64,000 nucleotides of DNA from contig JADJLX010000006.1 of the NCBI GenBank assembly GCA_016709865.1, positions 372,001 through 436,000 of the forward strand, read 5' to 3'. Within the stretch, counting starts at the first letter, position 1, and every line of letters starts with the position of its first letter. The translations under genes were made by a program, and so were the position numbers. This stretch comes from Bacteroidales bacterium. Lineage in GTDB: Bacteria; Bacteroidota; Bacteroidia; Bacteroidales; VadinHA17. The notes under the pieces were generated by a model. The model searched no databases. It saw only the letters and a program-made list of their open reading frames with translations, and had not been told where the DNA came from. Shown here piece by piece: positions 53,101 through 61,600 of the stretch.

Positions 53101-54071
53101 ATCCGGCTACATGGAATGCTTATAGTAATTTAAATACAGCTGCTTACTGCTGGTACAACGATGATTTAAATAATAAAAACATATATGGGGCACTATATAA
53201 TTTTCATTCAGTAATAGATGGACACAAACTTTGCCCTACGGGTTGGCATGTACCAGCAAATGCTGAATGGACCGTACTTGAAAACTACATTGGGGGAAGC
53301 AGTTTTGGTGGAGGGAAGCTAAAGGAATCTGGCACTGCACACTGGTTGACACCTAATACCGGAGCTACTGATGAGTATGGATATTCAGCTCTTCCAGGTG
53401 GATATCGTAGTAGTACTGGTGGATTTACTGGAATTGGTAATGGAGGTTACTACTGGAGTTCAACTGAGAATCCAGTTTCTATTTGTTATGGCAGATATTT
53501 GAGTTATATGTCAGTTTTAATTGAGACTGCACCAGCTGCGGGCCCAAGAGGAACAGGGTTTTCTGTAAGGTGCCTTCAGGGCGAACCTGCGCCTCTTGCA
53601 ATAGGCGATTGCTACCAGGGCGGAATTGTAGCCTACATTTTTCAATCTGGCGATCCGGGATTTGTATCTGGTGAAACACATGGCCTTATTGCTGCTCCAA
53701 GCGATCAGAGTACGTCTGCAGAATGGGGCTGCGTTGGGATAAGTATTAGTGGTGCTGATAGTACCGGACTAGGAAGAGGTAACCAGAATACAATCGACAT
53801 TTTGAATGGTTGTGCAACCGCTGGTACAGCAGCAAAAATTTGCAGTGATCTGGTCTTAAACGGTTATAATGACTGGTATCTGCCAAGCAGAGATGAGCTA
53901 AACAAGTTATACTTAAGTAAAGAAAAAATTGGAGCTTTTACATTAAATTTTTATTGGAGCTCTAGCGAGTTCGGCATTGGCCATTCCTGGTACCAGCACT
54001 TCTTTAACGGTACACAGGGAAATGTTAACAAAGATAACTTAGCCAATGTACGAGCTATCCGATCCTTCTAA
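50151..54071 (+). CDS. Giant FN3/FISUMP surface lipoprotein, array copy B
   Basis: A 1306-residue paralog of copy A, 42 bases downstream. The signal ends in LIILLLISC followed by SNENEEVF. Module order: four FN3-like units, FISUMP (51478-52080), three FN3-like units, FISUMP (52978-53585) and the C-terminal DUF1566/Lcl_C-like domain (53600-54071; SAEWGC, KICSDLVLNGYNDWYLPSRD, FYWSSSE, NVRAIRSF). The second FN3-like unit (ADGGTPVLFRGICWNRLQNP) differs from that of copies A, C and D, while the module linker that follows is almost identical to copy A, indicating a mosaic origin. A near-match promoter (ATTG, 21 bases, TATATTTT) lies in the short gap, but no terminator separates it from copy A. Confidence 0.85.
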   Translation: MFLNLKYITNRILILIILLLISCSNENEEVFNGIFSKNGSLATILTIPATSVTDTSAEAGGNLTDNGSTYIIARGICWSTDQNPDTSDFKIEAGKETGEFVCSITRLSKGTIYYMRAYVSNNIGTAYGNQESFTTLNIPTITTSPVISITDSSAMVGGEITADGGTPVLFRGICWNRLQNPTLADSLFLAQGSGTGIYSRLLNKLLPNTTYYVRAYATNRVGTAYGNELTFTTTSPTLLLPTLTTTTISAITQTTAVSGGNITSDGGATVTARGVCWSSFPNPTIALTTISSDGNGSGSFTSSITGLTPATLYYVRAYATNSAGTAYGGEVTFTTSSGATTIPSLNTETVTSITQTSAKSGGNIISNGGGTITSSGVCWSTSAFPTIALSTKTVDVPAAGLIMSSLTGLTPNTLYYVRAYATNSIGTGYGNQISFATLSSGSSTVTDIDGYVYNTVVIGTQTWMKENLRTTRFRNGATIANLTDGAAWIVTDSSAYCWYNNDIVNKNPFGALYNFSTVVDGRYLCPSGWHVPTDAEWTILTDYLGGENLAGGKLKEAGTTHWVSPNTGADNSTGFTGLPAGVRTDYGAFIESGTFGSFWSVNENSPSSTAAWRRFFTSTESGFIRQTEGKIDGMSVRCLQGEGPVYALVKSVTTTVLSSTSGLSGGIIISDGGSSIIARGVCWSTSQKPVVALPTVTSDGAGTGTFSSTITGLSPSTKYYVRAYATNSLGTSYGPEMSFTTNPAGPSLPTITTNAVSEILDRSAKSGGNLVSDGGDPIVATGVCWSINPNPTIINNKTTGILGVFTSLLTGLVQGTTYYVRAYATNSVGTGYGNEVSFKTLDIASIVTSGLSAVTQTSATCGGNVINDGGAPVTGRGLCWNTTPNPTIMNSKTSDGTGSGIFVSSLTGLTSGTTYYVRSYATNFVGTAYGNEISFTTLPLVGSTVTDIDGNVYNTITIGTQTWLKENLKTTKFRDGTAIAYGSDPATWNAYSNLNTAAYCWYNDDLNNKNIYGALYNFHSVIDGHKLCPTGWHVPANAEWTVLENYIGGSSFGGGKLKESGTAHWLTPNTGATDEYGYSALPGGYRSSTGGFTGIGNGGYYWSSTENPVSICYGRYLSYMSVLIETAPAAGPRGTGFSVRCLQGEPAPLAIGDCYQGGIVAYIFQSGDPGFVSGETHGLIAAPSDQSTSAEWGCVGISISGADSTGLGRGNQNTIDILNGCATAGTAAKICSDLVLNGYNDWYLPSRDELNKLYLSKEKIGAFTLNFYWSSSEFGIGHSWYQHFFNGTQGNVNKDNLANVRAIRSF
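50229..50566 (+). repeat. 338-bp conserved 5' cassette, copy B
   Basis: Same cassette as in copies A, C and D, with the most substitutions of the four by eye (for example TCAGAATCC-TGATACTTCTGACTTTAAA and AATCTTTTACTACC). Confidence 0.8.
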
Positions 54072-54124
54072 TACTACAAAATATCTCATGGGAGAATTTA
54101 GTACTAAGTAGTTGAAATATTTCA

Positions 54125-57100
54125 ATGCAGAAAAAAGAGATTCATATTAAACTCATATTGTTAATACTTTCAATGTTTCTCCTTCTCTCATGCGATAGTA
54201 AAAACGAGGAAGTATTTAATGGCATATTTTCCAAAAATGGCTCACTGGCAACAATTCTTACTACCCCTGCCACTTCTGTTACCGACACATCAGCAGAGGC
54301 CGGAGGAAACCTGACTGATAACGGAAGCACATACATAATTGCCCGTGGAATATGCTGGGGTACAGATCAGAATCCTGATACTTCTGACTTTACAATTGAA
54401 ACCGGCAAAGAACCCGGCGAGTTTGTCTGCAGTATTACCGGACTTTCAAAAGGTACACTCTATTACATGCGTGCCTATGTTTCAAATAATATTGGTACGG
54501 CTTATGGAAACCAGGAAACTTTTACTACCCTGAATATTCCTACAATTACCACTGCTTCTATTTCAAATATTACTGATACCACTGCCATCTCAGGTGGAAA
54601 TATCACAGCCGACGGAGGGGTTAATATAACAGCCAGAGGAGTCTGCTGGAGTACAAAGCAGAATCCAACAATTGCAGACACTATCTCAAAGGATGGTTCC
54701 GGTAAAGGAATTTTCACAAGTTCATTGAAAAAACTGGTTCCAAATACAACATATTATGTCAAAGCCTGGGCAACAAACAGCATTGGTACAGCTTATGGCA
54801 ATGAACTTGCATTTACAACAACTTCACCAGCCCCTGTACTCCCTTCAATTACCACAACAACAATATCGGCAATAACTCAATCTTCAGCAGTAAGCGGGGG
54901 AAACATCACAAGTAATGGAGGAGCAACGGTAACATCTAGTGGAATTTGCTGGGGTACTTCACCTTCACCCACAATTGCATTGACATCGAAAACAACAGAC
55001 GGTCTGGCTACAGGAGCATTTGCAGGTTCTCTGACAGGATTAACAGCAAACACTACGTATTATATTAGATCTTATGCAACAAACAGCGTTGGTACAGCAT
55101 ACGGAAATGAAATTAGCTTTACAACATTGCCTGCAACTGGAGGAACAGTAACTGATATTGATGGTAATGTATACAATACAGTTACAATTGGCACACAAAT
55201 TTGGATGAAGGAAAACCTGAAAACAACAAGATACAGAGATGGGAGCATCATCCCTTATGAACCAGACAAAACATTATGGTATGCATTGTCTTCCGGTGCA
55301 TACTGCTGGTATAATAATGATCAGGCGACCTATAAAGAAACTTATGGCGGATTGTATAATTTTTATGCAACGGTTGATAACCGTAACCTCTGTCCAAATG
55401 GATGGCATGTACCAACTAATGCTGAGTGGACAGCTCTAACTGACTTTCTGGGAGGAACATCCGTCTCTGGTGGAAAACTAAAAGAAGCCGGCACTTCACA
55501 TTGGCTGAATCCAAACACTGGAGCTACAAACGAAACAGGCTTTGCAGCATTACCTGGGGGATATCGTTACAATCCTGAAAATTACACATTCATTGGAAGT
55601 ACTGGTTTTTGGTGGAGTTCGACAGAAAGTTCTCTCTCAAATTCATGGTTAAGGTTTTTAAGTAGTGATAATCCATATGTTAGTGAGTCAAGCTGGGATA
55701 AGAGATATGGCTACTCTGTTCGTTGTATACAAGGTGAGGGACAGGTATTGGCGGCTGTTTCAACGACAAACATTGTTTCTATAACTCAAACTACTGCCTC
55801 AACCGGGGGTATTGTTAACAATAACGGAGGATCACCTGTAACAGCAACAGGTATTTGCTGGAGCACTTTTACAAACCCTACAATTGCGTTGTCTACAAAG
55901 ACATCAGATGTACCTGCTGCTGGAGTATTTATTAGTTCCATTACCGGATTAAATGCAAATACCACTTATTATGTTAGAGCCTATGCAACTAACAGCGTTG
56001 GAACAGCTTATGGAAATGAACAAATATTTTCTACATCAGCCCCAGCAACCTACCCTACTCTCTCAACAACAGCAATTTCGTCCATAACTCCATATTCTGC
56101 ATCCGGAGGAGGAAATATTTCAAGTGATGGAGGATCATCAGTAGTAAGCCGCGGTGTTTGCTGGAACTTATCTCCAGCACCGACAATAAACAATTTCAAG
56201 AGTACTGATGGTTCAGGCATTGGAAATTTTGCCAGCAACATTACTACCTTAAACGCTAATACAACATATTATGTACGTGCTTATGCAACAAATAGTGCTG
56301 GAACAGCTTATGGTAATGAGATTAGCTTTACAACTTTGCCTGCTACAGGAGGAACGGTTACTGACATTGATGGAAATACATACAATACTGTAATTATCGG
56401 CACCCAGACCTGGATGAGGGAAAATCTGAAAACGACCAGATACAGTGATGGGATAGCTATTTCAAATGTTACAGATAACAGTGCCTGGAGTTTGCTTACA
56501 TCCGGAGCTTATTGCTGGTGGGTTAACGATCAGGCAACCTATAAAGCAACTTATGGTGCCTTATACAATTACTATGCAATTGATAATAAAAACCTTTGTC
56601 CGATAGGATGGCATGTTCCAACACATTCTGAGTGGACAACATTAACATCTTATCTGGGGGGGGAAAGTATTGCTGGCAGCAAACTAAAGGAAACAGGAAA
56701 TACCCACTGGATGAGCTATAATACCGATGCAACAAATGAATCAGGCTTTACAGCAATTCCGGGCGGCTATAGGGTAACTGATGGAAATTTCATGAATCTT
56801 GGAGCTATTGGATACTGGTGGTCTTCAACAGACTTTTCTGGCTCCAGCTCATGGGGAAGATTAATCCTTCATATTAATACCATGGTAAGCAGTAATTACT
56901 TCAATAAGGTAAGTGGATTTTCGGTTCGTTGCCTACAGGGTGAAACCGTTGTTCTTCCAGGCATTATGACAACAAATCCAACTGTATATAACACTTCAGT
57001 GAGTACAGGCGGTAATCTTCTTACAACCGGGGGAGGAGTAATTACCGACATGGGTGTATGCTGGAGTACAAGTCCAAATGTAACAATCAGTTCAGGTTCA

Positions 57101-58633
57101 AAATCTTCAGCAGGGACAACTGCTTTGGGATTCTTTACAATTCCAATTCCATCACTTACACCATTAACTACATACTACATTAAAGCATATGCAACAAATT
57201 CAGCTGGTACGGGTTATGGAGTAGAGTTCAGTTTTACTACAGGCGATGGTTTACCTTCAGTTTCAACAACTTCAATTTCAGGTATATCCAACACTTCTGC
57301 ATCATCGGGGGGAACAATAACAACACTTGGTAACGTCTCAGCCAACACTAGAGGTGTTTGCTGGAGCACCACTACAAACCCAACAATTGCTAATTCAAAA
57401 ACAACTGATGGTTCGGGTGCAGGAATATTTACCAGCAGCATTACCGGACTAAGTGCAAACACAACTTATTATGTAAGAGCTTATGCAACTAATATTGTTG
57501 GAACTGCATATGGAAATGAAATAAGTTTTACTACGCTCTCTCAAAGCAGCGGTACAGTAACTGATATTGATGGCAATGTTTACAATACAGTTATAATCGG
57601 CACACAAATCTGGATGAAAGAAAACCTTAAGACAACTAAATACAGGGATGGAAGCTCTGTTCAAAATGTTACAGATAACACTGCATGGAGTTTACTTACA
57701 TCCGGAGCTTATTGTTGGTTGCTTAACGATCAGGCAACTTATAAAGCTTCTTATGGTGCAATATATAATTATTATGCATTCGAGAATAGAAATCTTTGTC
57801 CGACTGGTTGGCATGTTCCTACTGAATCTGAGTGGACAACTTTAACCTCCTATCTGGGAGGAGAAAATATAGCTGGAGGCAAATTAAAAGAAGCAGGCAC
57901 TGATCATTGGCAAACACCAAATACAGGAGCAACCAACGAGACTGCCTTCACAGCTCTTCCTGGTGGATACAGGGCCCCCGATCTTGGACTTTTCTATAGT
58001 CTTGGGAGTTACGGCTACTGGGCAAGTTCAACAGAGAAATCACTTTCTTTAATGTGGGGATATTATTTGAACTACAATAATTCATTTCTATTCAGCCTCA
58101 ACCTCGATAAACGTGGAGGTTATTCTGTCAGATGTCTGCAGGGCGAACCTGCTCCTCTTGCAGTTGGTGATAACTATAAGGGCGGAAAAATAGCTTACAT
58201 TTTTCAGCCAGGTGATAATGGTTATGTTGTCGGCCAGGTACATGGTCTTATTGCTGCTCCAGGCGATCAGAGTACTGGAGCCGAATGGGGATGTAATGGA
58301 ACTAACCTAACTGGAGCTGATAGTACAGGATTGGGAAAAGGGAATCAGAATACAATTGACATTGTTACTGGTTGTGCAACCGCTGGTACAGCAGCAAAAA
58401 TTTGCAGCGATCTGGTTTTAAGTGGCTACAGTGACTGGTATCTGCCAAGCAGAGACGAATTGAACAAGTTATACTTGAACCAGTCTGCCATTGGGGGCTT
58501 TAGCACTTCTGTTTACTGGAGCTCCAGTGAATACAATGAATTCGCGGCTTCAACTGTGGCATTTGGACCAGGAGGGATAAGTAACGTCTTCAAATATGAA
58601 ACCCACTACGTTCGTGCTGTCCGCTCTTTTTAG
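54125..58633 (+). CDS. Giant FN3/FISUMP surface lipoprotein, array copy C
   Basis: A 1502-residue paralog, 53 bases after copy B. The signal ends in LSMFLLLSC followed by DSKNEEVF. Module order: three FN3-like units, FISUMP (55140-55740), two FN3-like units, FISUMP (56350-56945), two FN3-like units, FISUMP (57550-58145), then the DUF1566/Lcl_C-like domain (58165-58633; GAEWGC, KICSDLVLSGYSDWYLPSRD, VYWSSSE, YVRAVRSF). FISUMP hallmarks in each copy are TVTDIDGN-x-YNTV-x-IGTQ, W-x-(K/R)ENLKTT, CP-x-GWHVPT-x-x-EWT, and YSVRC(L/I)QGE near the end. It has one FISUMP domain more than copies A and B. Function unknown. Confidence 0.85.
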   Translation: MQKKEIHIKLILLILSMFLLLSCDSKNEEVFNGIFSKNGSLATILTTPATSVTDTSAEAGGNLTDNGSTYIIARGICWGTDQNPDTSDFTIETGKEPGEFVCSITGLSKGTLYYMRAYVSNNIGTAYGNQETFTTLNIPTITTASISNITDTTAISGGNITADGGVNITARGVCWSTKQNPTIADTISKDGSGKGIFTSSLKKLVPNTTYYVKAWATNSIGTAYGNELAFTTTSPAPVLPSITTTTISAITQSSAVSGGNITSNGGATVTSSGICWGTSPSPTIALTSKTTDGLATGAFAGSLTGLTANTTYYIRSYATNSVGTAYGNEISFTTLPATGGTVTDIDGNVYNTVTIGTQIWMKENLKTTRYRDGSIIPYEPDKTLWYALSSGAYCWYNNDQATYKETYGGLYNFYATVDNRNLCPNGWHVPTNAEWTALTDFLGGTSVSGGKLKEAGTSHWLNPNTGATNETGFAALPGGYRYNPENYTFIGSTGFWWSSTESSLSNSWLRFLSSDNPYVSESSWDKRYGYSVRCIQGEGQVLAAVSTTNIVSITQTTASTGGIVNNNGGSPVTATGICWSTFTNPTIALSTKTSDVPAAGVFISSITGLNANTTYYVRAYATNSVGTAYGNEQIFSTSAPATYPTLSTTAISSITPYSASGGGNISSDGGSSVVSRGVCWNLSPAPTINNFKSTDGSGIGNFASNITTLNANTTYYVRAYATNSAGTAYGNEISFTTLPATGGTVTDIDGNTYNTVIIGTQTWMRENLKTTRYSDGIAISNVTDNSAWSLLTSGAYCWWVNDQATYKATYGALYNYYAIDNKNLCPIGWHVPTHSEWTTLTSYLGGESIAGSKLKETGNTHWMSYNTDATNESGFTAIPGGYRVTDGNFMNLGAIGYWWSSTDFSGSSSWGRLILHINTMVSSNYFNKVSGFSVRCLQGETVVLPGIMTTNPTVYNTSVSTGGNLLTTGGGVITDMGVCWSTSPNVTISSGSKSSAGTTALGFFTIPIPSLTPLTTYYIKAYATNSAGTGYGVEFSFTTGDGLPSVSTTSISGISNTSASSGGTITTLGNVSANTRGVCWSTTTNPTIANSKTTDGSGAGIFTSSITGLSANTTYYVRAYATNIVGTAYGNEISFTTLSQSSGTVTDIDGNVYNTVIIGTQIWMKENLKTTKYRDGSSVQNVTDNTAWSLLTSGAYCWLLNDQATYKASYGAIYNYYAFENRNLCPTGWHVPTESEWTTLTSYLGGENIAGGKLKEAGTDHWQTPNTGATNETAFTALPGGYRAPDLGLFYSLGSYGYWASSTEKSLSLMWGYYLNYNNSFLFSLNLDKRGGYSVRCLQGEPAPLAVGDNYKGGKIAYIFQPGDNGYVVGQVHGLIAAPGDQSTGAEWGCNGTNLTGADSTGLGKGNQNTIDIVTGCATAGTAAKICSDLVLSGYSDWYLPSRDELNKLYLNQSAIGGFSTSVYWSSSEYNEFAASTVAFGPGGISNVFKYETHYVRAVRSF
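54203..54540 (+). repeat. 338-bp conserved 5' cassette, copy C
   Basis: Nearly identical to the copy A cassette. The identity with copy D continues through the next 190 bases (54541-54730 against 59112-59301), where I count a single difference. Confidence 0.85.
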
Positions 58634-58695
58634 TTATTATTGTATTCTCTTGAAATTCAAATTAAAAATGCAAGATTTGAACCGATTATTAAATA

Positions 58696-61600
58696 ATGCC
58701 TGAAAGCTCCAAACATATTACACTCAAACTTCTGATTATTATACTGTTACTCATTCTCTCATGCGGCAAAGAGAATGAGGAAGTTTTTAATGGTATATTT
58801 TCAAAAAATGGTTCTCTGGCAACAATTCTTACTACCCCTGCCACTTCTGTTACCGACACATCCGCAGAAGCCGGAGGAAACCTGACAGATAACGGAAGCA
58901 CCTACATAATTGTACGGGGTATATGCTGGAGTACAGACCAAAATCCTGATACTTCTGACTTTAAAATTGAAACCGGTAAAGAACCCGGCGAGTTTACTTG
59001 CAGTATTACCGGACTTTCAAAGGGTACAGTCTATTACATGCGTGCCTATGTTTCAAATAATATTGGTACAGCTTATGGAAACCAGGAAACTTTTACTACC
59101 CTGAATATTCCTACAATTACCACTGCTTCTATTTCAAATATTACTGATACCACTGCCATCTCAGGTGGAAACATCACAGCCGACGGAGGGGTTAATATAA
59201 CAGCCAGAGGAGTCTGCTGGAGTACAAAGCAGAATCCAACAATTGCAGACACTATCTCAAAGGATGGTTCCGGTAAAGGAATTTTCACAAGTTCATTGAA
59301 AAGACTGGTCCCAAATACTACCTATTTTGTTAGAGCTTATGCTACTAACATTGTTGGTACAGCTTATGGAAATGAACTTGTTTTTGCAACTACTTCAGCA
59401 ACTACCGGACTACCTGTAATCAGCACAACAGAAATAACGGATGTTACACAAACTACTGCAATAAGCGGCGGAAATATTACCAGTGCAGGAGTCTCAAATG
59501 TCACCGCAAGAGGTGTTTGTTGGGGTATTTCTCCAAGTCCTACAATTTCCAACAGCATAGCATCAGGGGGTCTTGGCAATGGATCATTCTCAAGTGCAAT
59601 TACTGGATTAAATCCTGGTACATTATATTATGTCAGGGCGTATGCAACGAACACTGCTGGTACTGCCTATGGAAATGAATTAAGTTTTACTACACTGTCG
59701 CCCGGTGGCGCAACAGTTACTGATATAGATGGTAATGTATATAACACAATTACTATTGGAACACAGATCTGGATGAAGGAAAACCTGAAGACTACCAGAT
59801 ACAGGGATGGAAGTGCTATTCCAAATATTACTGATAACACTGCCTGGGGGAATCTTACTTCAGGAGCATACTGTTGGTATAACAACGATCAGGCAGCTTA
59901 TAAAGCTACCTATGGTGCGTTGTATAATTTTTATACAACAACAGATAGCCGGAATCTTTGTCCAACTGGCTGGCATGTTCCAACCCATGCTGAATGGACA
60001 ACCCTTACTACCTATTTAGGAGGGGAAAATGTTGCAGGAGGAAAGATGAAGAGTGTTTCAGGTTGGACCATCCCGAACACAGGAGCCTCAAATGTATCGG
60101 AGTTCACAGCTCTGCCGGGTGGATACCGTTATTACATTGGTGGTTCTTTCAACAACCTTGGAGGCACAGGTGACTGGTGGACCTCTACAGTGAGCACAAC
60201 TGCTGAGGCTTTTAGCAGGCGCTTGAATTATTCGGAAATGGGCGTAAGTTGGGGAGTCCCCGATTTTAGAAATGGATACTCTGTTCGTTGCCTTCAGGGG
60301 GAAATGCAATATTTACCCACTGTTTCAACAACTTCTGTTTCAGCTGTAACTCAAACTACAGCTACAGCCGGCGGTAACATAACGAACAATGGAGGAGCTG
60401 CTATCACTACACGAGGAGTTTGCTGGAGCTCATTGCCTGCTCCCACAATAGCACTAACAACAAAAACATCAGATGGCAGCGGATCTGGTTCTTTTACAAG
60501 TTCAATCACAGGATTATCACCCGGAACAATATATTATGTGAGAGCTTATGCAACAAATAGTGTCGGGACAGCTTATGGAAATGAATTAAGCTTTACTACT
60601 GGTTCTGGTGCTCCAACAGGTCCATCTTTAACGACAACACAAATAACTTCAATAACGCAAACTACCGCGTCATCTGGTGGCAGTATTACCACTGACGGAG
60701 GAGCCAACATTACTGCAAAAGGTGTCTGCTGGAGTACTTCCCAAAATCCAACAATTGCATTGACAACAAAAACCATTGACGGAACAGGCACCGGAACATT
60801 CTCAAGTTCAATTACAGGATTAACAGCAAATACAAAATACTATGTAAGGGCTTATGCAACAAACAGCATAAGTACTTCTTATGGCAATGAGATTAGTTTT
60901 ACCACGTCTCTTGTAAGTACTGGAACTGTGACTGATATAGATGGTAATAAATACGATACTGTATATATAGGTACGCAGACCTGGCTGAAGCAAAATCTGA
61001 AAACTACTAGGTACCGTGACGGTACAGCAATCCCCAATATGACAACTAATCCGGGATGGTCATCCAATGGAGCGTCTTTTACCGGGGCTTATTGCTGGCA
61101 TAACAATGATATAAATAATAAAAATGAATATGGAGCCCTTTACAATTATTATACAGTTGTAGATGGACATAAACTCTGCCCTTTTGGATGGCATGTCCCC
61201 AAAGTAGAAGAATGGACTACTCTGATAAATAATCTTGGAGGAACAGCAAATGCCGGAGGTGCATTAAAGGAAGCCGGATTTACTCATTGGTTAAATCCCA
61301 ATCTGTTCGCGACAAACAGCAGCAGTTTTACTGCACTGCCGGGAGATCAGCGTTTCAATGATGGCACAATGATGTCTTTAGGTTCAAATGGTAACTGGTG
61401 GAGTTCTTCCCCCTCCGTTTTTCAGACAGACAGCGCTTACAGATATAATCTTAATTATAATTCCAGTTATATCATCAGTAATCCGTCAGCCAAATCATAT
61501 GGCTATTCAGTACGGTGTATCCAGGGAGAAGGTATCGTTCTGCCGGTTATTAGTCCTGAACCTACAATGTATGGATCATCAACCACAGGTATAAGTGGTG

